Shown here one piece after another: positions 18,951 through 28,321 of a DNA stretch of 28,321 nucleotides (positions within the stretch are counted from its first letter, which is position 1; each line of letters begins with the position of its first letter). The notes beneath the pieces are model-generated. The model made no database searches, was not told where the DNA came from, and saw only the letters and a program-made list of their open reading frames with translations. The stretch spans positions 22,509-50,829 of the forward strand of contig QXVZ01027283.1 in NCBI GenBank assembly GCA_008931825.1, given 5' to 3'. The position numbers and the translations under genes were made by a program. Source of the DNA: Phallusia fumigata (lineage: Eukaryota; Chordata; Ascidiacea; Phlebobranchia; Ascidiidae).

Positions 18951-21900
18951 CTACAGCAGAAGTTCAACTTCATCATTTTCATTTTGAGGAAAGCCAGGGA
19001 AAAGAAAAAGCTTTTTAGTGAGACTGGTATTATAATTCGGCATCATCATGCAACCATCAGTCTCTGGATTTCTTGGTGTGTTGCAATATTTTGATAGAAA
19101 TCCACTGCTCACCTAAAAATTTTCGAACATAAATCTGACATAGGGTTTTAAAGTTTGGATCAAGAAAAATTTGTCCAAAATTAGATTTGTGCAAAAATTG
19201 TTGGCACTTTTTTTTACCTGGAAGGATGGCTATTTTTTGCCAATAGATGCACTATTAACAAACAAGGATATGCTATAGCAGGGTTACACAACCTTCACAG
19301 AGTTTATTTCACTAGCACCTGCCAGTAAGCTCAATTGTTTTTTATAAAACACATTTGAAAAAAAAGGGATTTATCTGATAATTTTCCATTTGAAAAAAAA
19401 CTACAAACACTAGAGAGGTGGCGTTCTCTATATTTTCATTTCACATACACTACCACCTCAAAACGATGTTATCCAAATATACCATGTTCTTCATTACATC
19501 GGATATATTTTCAATGTCTGCATAACATTGGGTTCCTAATTTCCTTGGAATTTTATGACATGATTTTTTCTGCTAGCATAAACATATGGGTCCCCACACA
19601 CATGTTTTTAGGACATTATCAGTTTAAAAAGAAGTTTTACAAATTAAAACAAAAAGTAAAGATTTCCATTTATAATTTACCTAAATCATTTCTTACATCA
19701 TGTCAACTTTAATCTCAAAAGCATGAATGAAACCCCACAGTTACACTAAGCAATTGTTTGACCTGCAGTGACCTTTGGACGAGCCATAGTAAACCACAAA
19801 CTCCTAAACGACCCTTTTCAACACGGTTTCAGCAACGTGCTGTAAATCCAACAACATTGCGCATTTTGACGAACCAAATATAAGCTTACATGCTACTGTA
19901 CAAGAAAGTACGACTGTACACTGGAGGTGGCGTTCTCCATATTTTCATTCCATATACACTACCACACCAAATTGATGTTTTCCACATATACCATTTTCTT
20001 ATTACATTGGATATATATTCAATACTGGCATTACATTGGGTCCCAAATTTCCTTAGCATTTTAGAACATGATTGTTTCTGCTAGCATAAACAGATGGGTC
20101 CCCACACACATGAAGTTTCTGAATAATAGCTATGTTTTAGGATGTAATCAGTTTAAAAATCAGTGGGAAAACAAAAACAAAAAGTAAAGATTTCCCAACA
20201 CATTCTAACCAAAAAATTTCTTACATTATGCCAAATACAATCTCATTGTCAAAAGCAGAATTTAAACCCCACAGCCCCACTGAACAATAGTTTGACCTAC
20301 AGTGACCTTTGGCCGAGCCGCAACAAACTCTTAATGACTCTCTCCAACGCGGTTTCAGTAATGTACTATAAATTCAACAACATTGCGCTTCTTGACCAAC
20401 CAGACATAAGCTTACATGTTACTGTACAATAGAATAGAACCTCAAATGAAAGCAAAGTTATTGTAATGTATCACCTTTACAACGTCACGCTACGCAATCA
20501 CCTAAACCAGTGATGTAATATAAACAGCTGGGCTTCGTCTGTCATAAAACAAGACAATTAAAATGAAACGCCCACCTGGCCGCACCTAATAAAGGCCCGT
20601 TTATGTGTGAAGTAGCAGCCTGTGACCAACCGCTGAGCGTTGTGCCGCTTGAGTCGTAAAATCGTCAATCACTCCCTTGCGTCAGATCGTTTTGAAATTT
20701 GGGCAAAACAGCCAGCTGTTATACACGTATTTGCGGCTGCAAGGGTAAATACTTGACCGATCAGGCTAAAATTTTAAACATCCCTATAGAAAGCACCCTA
20801 CATATCTACTTCCTAAATTTTAAAACATTTGGATTAGTATGTATGAAGTAAAGGGCATGTAAACAAAAAACTAGATATTTGGGGTTAAAAAGGTAAAAAA
20901 ATAGGTGAATCCAAATTAAAGTCACAAAATACTTTAAAATCCTTTGAATTGTATCAACTGTCAAAATGGAACACACAGTACCATTAACCAATTGTTTGAC
21001 CTGCAGTGATCTTTGGCCGAGCCGCAGCAAACCGCACAAACGACCCTTTCCAACGCGGTTTCGGCAATGCGCTATAAATCCAACAACAACATTGCGCTTT
21101 TTGATCAACCAGATATAAGCTTACATGTTACTGTACAAGAGAGTGCAACTGTAATTGAGAGCAAAGTTATTGTAACGTATTATCTTTTGCAGCGTTATTT
21201 AGCAAACGCATCTCGGTTAACCTTACGCAATCACGTAAAGCAGTGGTATAGTATTAACAGCTGGGATTTGTCTGTCATAAAAATGATAAGCTCTTTATAT
21301 TGTTGGGAGGCGTTGCGTGTACGATACATACAACTACATAGTAATGATCTATACTGGCCAAACGGCAGAGAAATGGCAGGACTAAAAATAAAAACAAACA
21401 ATTAAATTGCTGTGCCGCACTGTCTTCTATATCGCAAAATAGCAAACGTATTGAGGTCATCACCGCTTAGTTTTAATCAGAGAAACGCCCGTTTATGTGT
21501 AAAGTAGAAGCCTGTTACCAACCGCTGAGCGTTGCGCCGCTTGTGTCGTAAACTCGTTCATCACTCCCTCGCTTAGCATTTGGGACAAAACAGTCAGCGT
21601 TTAAAAACGTATTTGCAGCTATGAGGGTAAATATTTGACCGATCATGCTAAAATTTTAAACAACCTGTGAGAAGCATCCTACATATGTACATTTTAAATT
21701 TCAATATATTTGGATTAGTATGTCTGATGTAAACGGCATGTAAACAAAAAACTGAATATTTGGGATTAAAAAGGTAAAAAAGGGTGAATCCAAACTAAAG
21801 CCTAAAAATCATTTGACATACTTTGTATTGTATCGACTATTAAAGTAGGAATCTTCTAGGTGACCTACTTTGTTAAATACTGCCTTTTTAAAAATTTAAG

Positions 21901-24900
21901 TTTTGGGGTCCTGAGGGTGAACTGGGGTAAAAAGTGTCAGTGCACAACTTCAGATATGCATCTATCATGTGTGAAAATTTGAATAAATGTGAACAACTCC
22001 TTCTTGGTCAAAACGTGGGAACAAACTCACGTTAGACAGAAAAAAATATGGAAAAAAACAAAAAACAAACAAAGTAAAACAATATGTGTCCCCTTTCTGG
22101 AAGGGAACCCATAATGAGAGCAAAGTTATTGTAACGTATTATCTCCGGTTAATTTTATTCAGCGAAACGCCTTGCCGCACCGAAAAAACGCCCGTTTTTG
22201 TGTGCAATAGCAGCCCGTTACCAACCGCTGAGCGTTGTGCCGCTTGTTTCGTAAAGTCGTCCATCACTCCCTTGCGTCTGGTTGTTTTGCATTGGGGGCA
22301 AAACAGTCAGCTTTTTAAGACGTATTTGCAGCTGTACGGGTAAATACTTGACTGATCATGCTAAAATTTTAAACAACCAATGAGAAGCACCCTACATATG
22401 TACATTTAAATTTCATTACATTTGTATTAGTATGTCTAAAGCAGTGGTCGGCAAACTTTTTTTACGAAGGCCCAAACTCTCCATTTAATCTTAACTGGAG
22501 GCCCACACAGCATAGGACTCCCCGTACAAACTAATACGTGATAACTGAGTTTGTTTCATAAAATTGCTATGAAAATGACTCTTAACATTCATCAATCTTT
22601 TTTGTGTATAAAACCACATTTTTATTTGTTTAAATTCGCCAATTAAATTCATGTCCAGTACACATTACTTTGCTATTCATGTGTTTCAGATCTTGCCTGT
22701 TCCATCACAATTCATTTGTTACATAACAATTATTTTTGTTTTGTCAAACAACTATTGTTTGTTTTATCACAATGCGTCCCTGCATAACAAATATTTGTCG
22801 AGTCAAATAATCACCGTTTACATGTGGTGCAATAGAGTATGACCCCGCGTCAGGATCCAGCTCCTATACACCACGCGGCCCACATAAGTAAGGTTTCCGC
22901 GGCCCACTAAAAAGTACTAGACGGTCCACAATTGGGCCGCGGCCCACAGTTTGCCGACCACTGGTCTCAAGCATATGGCATGTAAACAAAAAACTGAATA
23001 TTTGGGGTTAAAAAGGTAAAAAAATGGATAAATCCAATATAAAGTCACAAAATACTTTAAAATAGTTTACATTGCATTAACATGAAAATAGGAAACTATT
23101 AGGTAACTTATTTTGTTAAATATTGCTGTTTTTCAAATTTCACGTTTTGGGGGACTGTGGGTGAACCGATGGGTGAACTGGGGTAAAAATTTGTCAGTGC
23201 ACAACTTTAGATACCCATCTATTATGTGTAAAAATTAAAAAAGTTTGAACAACTCTTTGTTGACCAAAACGTGGGAACAAACTCATGTAAGCAAAAACTA
23301 AATATTTGGGGTTAAAAAGGTAAAAATGGGTTAATCCCTAAAAATCATTTAAATTCCTTTGCATTGTATCAACTAATAAAAAAAGAAACTTTTAGGTGAC
23401 TTACTATTTTGGGTGCCTGTGGGTGAACCGATGGGTGAATTGGGGTAAAAAGTTGACAGTGCACATCTTCAGATACCCATCTATCATGTGTGAAAATTTG
23501 AAATAGTTTAAACAACTCCTTCTTTACCAGAACCTGGGAATAAACTCACGTTAGACAGAAAAAAGAAATAAAGAAAAGAAAAACAGAGTAAAAACAATAT
23601 GTGTCCTTTTCATGGAAGGGGACCCATAATTACCAATCTTTAAATATTCACTTGTTCTTATTGTTCCAGTTACAGCAGCTGAATTTTCATCAATACATAT
23701 ATTTTAAAAAACAGATGCGCTACCTCATAAAAAATCTCCTGGACAACACTGCTAAACACAGAAACAGATATTACAAACTGACATGTTCTACAAACTGTCT
23801 AAGTTCCATTCAGTTGGGACATTTTTTAATAATTTGACATGTTTTGTGGGCTGCTGGGGTATGGAGTCAAACACAGCAACTTACACACCATAATTGTCTG
23901 TGCCACAAACTAAATTCAACTGATATCAGATATTGTTTATAATTTAACACATTTCAGGAAGTGTCATAGGGTCAACTGAATCAAAAATCTATGACGACAC
24001 AAACTAAAGTGTTTTAAAATTTCATCCAATTCAGATACTGTTTAAAAATTGACCACTGGAGGGGTCAACCGTTAGGGCTTTAGATTACCAAGACTGTGGC
24101 CTTTTCCTTAATGTAAGAAGACCCATTAAAACGTAAACGGAGCATATAACCAGTTGTCTGTACAAATGTGCAAACGGTATGCAAAACTGTTTAAAGTCAT
24201 TGTCCATTACCTGTGTTAACATGTCACCAACATGGGTGTTGTGTGCATTTCTCATAAAAATGTTTGCAATGGCATTGATAAACCATGACCCATACTCCTC
24301 ATCACGGAAAGCGATGTTTCCTGAAAAAAAAAAACACCAACATTATTGTAGTGCCTACAACACTTATTCACACTTGCAAAACTTTTTTAAACAAAGGCTA
24401 CCAAAACCTTTTCATACACAAAACAAAATCAGTGACTTATCCTAGGGCTGTTTTGCCTACATCTGATGAAAATGTACCAAACATCTAGAGTGCACAATCC
24501 ATTCAATACACTAATGATTATTGTACCACTTTTTACTCCAGCAATTGTTTTGTTGATGTGGACTAGAAACTCAATCCCACAGTTTTATGGTTAAACTACC
24601 AGTTGATTATATCAGATAGTTATGTTCCTTTAGCAAGAACTAAAGTGTTATATTTATGCCTTTAAGAACAAAATTGCCATAGAAGCAAAACTTTCCTATT
24701 ACGGTTAGATGTTTTTATACTTTTCCTGTAGTTATAATTACATTTTAGTTAAAACATTATTTTCTGGTACACCTGGAAAGGTGGGATAGGCAACCAACCG
24801 GTCGCTTGTTGTTGGCAGACGTCCAGCTGGTGCCTTTTGATAAGGAACACTATCTGTAGCATCACATTTCCCTGTTATTAACAAAACAGTCAGACTATGC

Positions 24901-27900
24901 ATGAAACTACAAGAGTAGCAAATAAAAACCGTTATCATTGATCCATTATAAGCATTCTGCACACTTAATGAGACCCCACACAAATAACAACAAATAATTT
25001 AAACATACCAGGTCAAATTTGCATAAATATTTGTTCCCAAATTTAGCATTTAATTTAGATCACACAAACAGTTTTTAAAATAAAAAAACATGCACACTCA
25101 CCTCCAGTTAAAGAGTCAGCTGTGTAAGCTGCATTAGCTGGATCAGCTGGATCAGCAGGATCAGCAGGATCAGCTGGATCAGCTCCAACATCCGCATTTT
25201 CTAAACAGCAATGCCAAAATGTGTTAGTAAATGCTCTACAAATGCAAAAATATAGTAGAATGTGTGGATATTTATAGGGGATGGCCCAAGTTGACCCAGT
25301 ATTGAGCATTGTGGTTTATTGATGCCCGATACTTAAACAAAGTGAAAATGAAAAATTATGCTTAACCGAATTTAGTTACACATGGTTCTAATAAGTCCAT
25401 GCTAAGATGTAATAACTTTCAAACACTTTCTTGCTGCAATTGGTGACTTCTGCAGACAAACGTTTCTGTATAGATTCCGTTCATTACCATGGATCATTGA
25501 GACTCCAATTTTTTATCCTATTTTAGCATTTATGAATTGTTTCTGCAATGTTTCTGCAATATATGTATGGTGTCCACACACACATGCAATTGCTAATTGA
25601 AGCAGTGTTAATAGGCCATGATTAGTTTTAGATTTGGATCAGACCATTCATAAAAAAGGAAATACATTTGTCGAATCCAACCAAAACCTTTCTGATACCA
25701 TGCCAATGATAATCATTATGTCAAAATCACAATTTAAACCTTATACCCAGACTAACCGATCGTTTGACCTGCAGTAATCTTTGGTATGACTGCAGCAAAC
25801 TGGACTACAAACTTTTAATGACTTTTATCAATGTGGTCTCTGTGATGTGATATAAATTCAACAACAGCATTTCACCCATTGACAGACAGATATAAGCTCA
25901 CATACTACTGTATTGGAGAAAAATACTGTAACAAATGGCAGCAGAGTTATTGTAACCCTTTTTACAGTGTGATACAGCAAAGCATTTTTGTTACCACTAC
26001 ACAATCACAGGTTGTTTTTTAATGACTGCCAAGCAGCGAGAGAAGTCTATTTTATACATCAAGCAGTGGTGTTATATCAATCCCTGACTGCGTCCGTCAG
26101 AAACATGTCAATTGTGAGGTGTTGCATTCAGGATCCATACAACTTTTTAATGCTGACCATTTGGCAACAAAGTAGCAGAACCGACAGTGAAAAGTTGATG
26201 TAGCACACTGTGTCCAACATTGCAATACTGCAAACATAATGAGGTTACTGCTGCTTAATTACAGCTTAGTTTTAGCCAGCAAAATGCTTGCTTGGCAGCC
26301 CTAAATAAATGCTTGTTTATGTGTAAAGTAGCAGTCTAATACCATTCGCTGAGCACTGCATTGTTTCATCCCAGGGCAGGACAGTCAGTGTTTAAACATA
26401 CATTTGAGGCTGTAAAGTAAATTGCCTTGACAATCAGGTTAAAATTTCGATCAATGAACGAGAAGCACCCTATATATGTATGTTACAAATGTCAACACAT
26501 TTTTATTAGTATGTCTGAAGTAGAGGGCATGTCAACAAAACACTAAATATTTGGGGTTAAAAGGGTGATAAACGGGATAATCCAACCTAAAGTCACAAAA
26601 TAAGGAACATGTGATGCAACTGGTAATATCATGGGTAATGGAATGGAATAAAAAAACAGCGATTAGAGCTCAGGTGTTAAAAAGTCGCTGAGACAGTTAT
26701 GTTTTTATTCAGCTCTTCAAGTCCCTGTAATTTTACTTTTGGTGGCTTCCGTTAACCAATAGTTGAAGTTCACAACTTACTGACTTTTATATATTTTAAA
26801 AAATTGAAGGACTGTACTGTTTCTTGACCAAAACATACAAACAAACAGGAGTTAGTCATTTATACCTTTCGAAAATAGAGCCTAATTACATCAATATATT
26901 GCAAAGAAAACTTGTGGCAACTAGAAATAAGGACAAACATGAATGCTTTCTGCACAAATTACCTCCTCGGCAAAACTGAAAGAAGAACAGTTTTGGTTTT
27001 CGCAGCAAATGTTTGCAATTTTGATTGTCATATAATGTAATGATATCCTCAGATGGAATAGATTCACCGTCCACACCATAAACAACACATTTGCCACCAA
27101 CTGAAAAGAAAAATGTAAAACAGTTTTCTAACAAGAAAACTAGAAAGGTGGCGTTCTCCATATTTTCATTCCACATACACTACCACCCCAAATTGATGTT
27201 TTCCAATGTACTATTTCCTTCATTATGTTGGATATATATTCAAAGTCTGCATAACATTGGGTCCCAAATTCCCTTGGCATTTTATAACATGATTGTTTCT
27301 GCTAGCATAAACATATGGGTCCCCACACACATGCAGTTTCTGAATAGTAGCGGTGTATTAGGACGAGATAAGTTTAAAAATCAGTGGGAAAACAAAAAGT
27401 AAAGACATATATTCTAACCAAATCATTTTTTACATGATGCCAAATACAATCTCACTGTAAACAGCACAATTTAAACCCCACAGCCCCACTGACCTAGAGT
27501 GACCTTTAGCCGAGCCGCAACAAACTCTTAACGAATCTCTTCAGTGCGGTTTCGGTAATGCGCTATAAATTTAACAACAACAACATTACGCTTCTTGAGC
27601 AACAAACCATGCGCTTGCAATGTATCACCATTACAATGTTACTTAGCAGACGCATTTCGGTTTACGCTATGCAATCACCTAAACCAGTGATGTAATATAA
27701 ACAGCTGAGCTTCGTCCATCATAAAACAAGACAATTAAAATGAAACACCCACCTAGCCGCACCCCAAACGCCCATTTATGTGTAAAGTAGCAGCCTGTGA
27801 CCAACCGCTGAGCATTGCGCCGCTTGAGNTTAGACAGAAAAAAAGAAAAAAACAGAGTAAAAACACCCCCCCCCCCCTTCGTGGAAGGGGACCCATAATT

Positions 27901-28242
27901 ACTTGTCAAATAAATTGGACCACGATTAAAAACCAAAGCTTCTTTTAATGTTTTCGCATCATTGCCAGAGCTATGATAATGGCTGCGTATGGAATAAAGT
28001 GTACAATGCTAGCATGTAGGCAGGACTCCAATCTCCTTTTGTAAGATATTCTGTAGTCATGTTACCTTTGCTGTTTGGTTTTTCCCGATGATGGTTTTGC
28101 AGCCCAAACCCTCCCATAACTGTTTCATAAGTTGAAGGTCCTTCTCACCACCAGGACGATCATGTTTTTCACCCCATGAAAAACCTTTTGTATTGCTTAA
28201 TATCAAAACATGGCCTTTGGGATTTTTTTGAATTGGATAAAT
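18951..28242 (-). CDS. Caspase (C14 cysteine protease), 3' part of gene running off the right edge
   Basis: Caspases cleave proteins after Asp in apoptosis or inflammation. Minus-strand exons are 28242-28066 (large-subunit start, YPIQKNPKGHVLILSN and GEKDLQLMKQLWEGLG), 27100-26963 (YGVDGE, KPKLFFFQFCRG with the catalytic Cys), 25200-25102 (ADP-repeat linker), 24871-24773 (small-subunit start, LVAYPTFPG), 24320-24211 (FRDEEYGSWFINAIANIF) and 19112-18951 (SLTKKLFLF, then a tail and TAG). All junctions are GT-AG. Phases agree from 27100 to the stop. The exon at 28242-28066 ends in phase 0 but the next begins in phase 1, so an exon is needed between them; that is where the catalytic His-Gly motif should be, and I do not see it (see findings). 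The catalytic motif is QFCRG rather than the common QACRG. The pro-domain is outside the window, so initiator or effector type cannot be told. The introns are full of repeat family R. Confidence 0.9.
19410..19918 (+). repeat. Family R, 5' half copy
   Basis: Begins CTAGAGAGGTGGCGTTCTCT and ends near ACATGCTACTGTACAAGAAAG, directly before the next copy. It lies in the large caspase intron 19113-24210. Confidence 0.85.
19921..20975 (+). repeat. Family R copy
   Basis: Begins CTGGAGGTGGCGTTCTCCAT and runs to ATTGTATCAACTGTCAAAATGG. It is the clearest copy of the 5' two thirds. Confidence 0.9.
20983..22116 (+). repeat. Family R copy retaining a middle segment lost from most others
   Basis: Starts inside the element (CAATTGTTTGACCTGCAGTG) and ends at GGAAGGGAACCCATAATGAG. 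The stretch 21285-21475 is missing from most copies but matches 26100-26280, so it is likely ancestral. The plus frame 21013-21405 is part of the repeat. Confidence 0.85.
22112..23640 (+). repeat. Family R copies, interrupted by a hAT MITE and followed by a partial duplication
   Basis: Sequence from GAGAGCAAAGTTATTGTAAC runs to 22441, resumes at 22964 after the MITE, reaches the 3' end near 23287, then goes back to AACTAAATATTTGGGGTT and repeats the 3' portion to GGAAGGGGACCCATAATTAC at about 23631. Confidence 0.85.
22442..22963. mobile_element. hAT-type MITE, 522 bp, nested in family R
   Basis: Ends are CAGTGGTCGGCAAACT and its exact inverse AGTTTGCCGACCACTG. Flanking octamers GTCTAAAG (22434-22441) and GTCTCAAG (22964-22971) are a near-perfect target duplication; uninterrupted family R copies have GTCTGAAG at this place. 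GC-rich subterminal GGGCCGCGGCCCAC is typical of hAT. No transposase frame. Confidence 0.93.
23760..24085. repeat. Decayed tandem array of the ~126-bp unit found at 1-560
   Basis: TGTTCTACAAACTGTCTAAG (about 23783), GTGCCACAAACTAAATTC and ACACAAACTAAAGTGTT mark successive units. Each is followed by an ATTCAGATATTGTTTA-like stretch and TTGACCACTGGAGGGGTCAA-like text. It follows directly on a family R 3' end, as in the left array. Confidence 0.6.
25136..25180 (-). repeat. In-frame 9-bp minisatellite coding (Ala-Asp-Pro)5 in caspase linker
   Basis: Five consecutive 9-bp units (AGCTGGATC or AGCAGGATC on the plus strand) lie inside the caspase exon 25200-25102. Read on the minus strand they are in frame and give GADPADPADPADPADP, followed by ANAAYTAD. 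This is the linker between large and small subunits, the place where caspase zymogens are cut. Because each unit is three codons, changes in copy number keep the frame. Confidence 0.9.
25490..26620 (+). repeat. Family R, older diverged copy between caspase exons
   Basis: Same order of segments (CCACACACACATGCAATT, CGTTTGACCTGCAGTAATC, GTGATACAGCAAAGCA, GCTTGTTTATGTGTAAAGTA, TTTTATTAGTATGTCTGAAG, AAATATTTGGGGTTAAAAGG), with more substitutions than copies at 19921-23640. It keeps the long middle segment. Confidence 0.8.
27140..27903 (+). repeat. Family R copy with assembly break (N at 27829) and C run
   Basis: Begins CTAGAAAGGTGGCGTTCTCC. At 27828 the text stops in mid-element (CGCCGCTTGAG), and after the N it resumes at the far 3' end (TTAGACAGAAAAAAAG). 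Twelve C at 27866-27877 replace the usual ATATGTGTCCCC. About 0.5-0.7 kb of element, or more, is absent. Confidence 0.85.
27904..28039 (-). other. Interval where the missing caspase exon could lie; one weak candidate
   Basis: This is the only non-repeat sequence between caspase exons 28242-28066 and 27100-26963, which need a linking exon of phase 0 in and phase 1 out. One stretch obeys that rule: acceptor ATGCTAG just before CATTGTACAC, open frame ending TTGACAA before a GTAATT donor. The product includes SGNDAKTLKEALVFNRGP but has no Ser-His-Gly and does not resemble a caspase at that place. It may be chance. The true exon may instead be lost at the N at 27829. Confidence 0.2.
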
Positions 28243-28283
28243 CTAAAACACAAACATAATCTAAGAAATAAAATTAGTAACAA

Positions 28284-28321
28284 CTAGAGAGGTGGCGTTC
28301 TCCATATCCCCCCCCCCCCCC
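28284..28321 (+). repeat. Family R start, truncated by the window edge
   Basis: CTAGAGAGGTGGCGTTCTCC then ATAT and a terminal run of 14 C where other copies read TTTCATTCC. Confidence 0.8.

Noticed and set aside
21013..21405. Plus-strand frame of 130 codons
   Set aside because: It is entirely within a family R copy, with stops in sister copies at the same places.
24061..24210. Continuation of the caspase frame past LTQ
   Set aside because: A GTAATG donor follows LTQ, and the exon at 19112-18951 continues in phase with the expected SLTKKL small-subunit ending; the read-through has no caspase similarity.
1..28321. Bacterial systems, phage or CRISPR-like arrays
   Set aside because: Direct repeats here are tandem without unique spacers, and the genes are spliced animal genes.

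Overview
The window reads as nuclear DNA of an invertebrate animal. It is AT-rich, has genes split by GT-AG introns of 0.1-5 kb, carries tRNA-derived SINEs and hAT-type miniature transposons, and contains animal genes (a caspase, a WAPL-type cohesin release factor, a peroxisomal D-amino-acid oxidase family enzyme). The compact genes, the SINE type and the apparent allelic duplications would fit an ascidian such as Ciona, but that is an inference. There is no prokaryotic operon, CRISPR array, rRNA or credible intact tRNA gene.

Layout. 1-7330: repeats, with no gene I can recognise. It holds a ~126-bp tandem repeat (1-560), degraded copies of a repeat family called family R here, hAT fragments (3813-3990), a 195-bp direct repeat with three AACCGGTT sites (5515-5766) and a 65-bp duplication (7196-7325). 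7346-9866, minus: a complete five-exon D-aspartate oxidase-like gene. Its exon phases agree throughout, it encodes 359 residues, and it ends in the peroxisomal signal SKL. 9867-12990: a SINE, a ~325-bp duplication and a ~23-bp degenerate array rich in TCATGTGA. 13010-13357, minus: the last two exons of a WAPL homologue, with no upstream WAPL exons found. 13358-18280: transposon remnants, a perfect 116-bp MITE with 8-bp target duplications, blocks collinear with 3500-7060, and another SINE. 18288-18942, plus: two unidentified candidate exons. 18951-28242 and beyond the right edge, minus: a caspase gene with six convincing exons, its introns packed with family R.

The genes do not form a pathway. 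DDO-like would act in peroxisomes, WAPL on chromatin and the caspase in apoptosis or immunity. The points most worth following are: the caspase lacks a visible exon for its catalytic His-Gly motif and has an Ala-Asp-Pro minisatellite in its processing linker; the oxidase keeps its fold and reading frame but has changed active-site and FAD-contact positions; the WAPL exons look orphaned; and every family R copy I could orient points the same way. Single Ns and C/G homopolymers lie at repeat junctions, so some structure may be assembly artefact.
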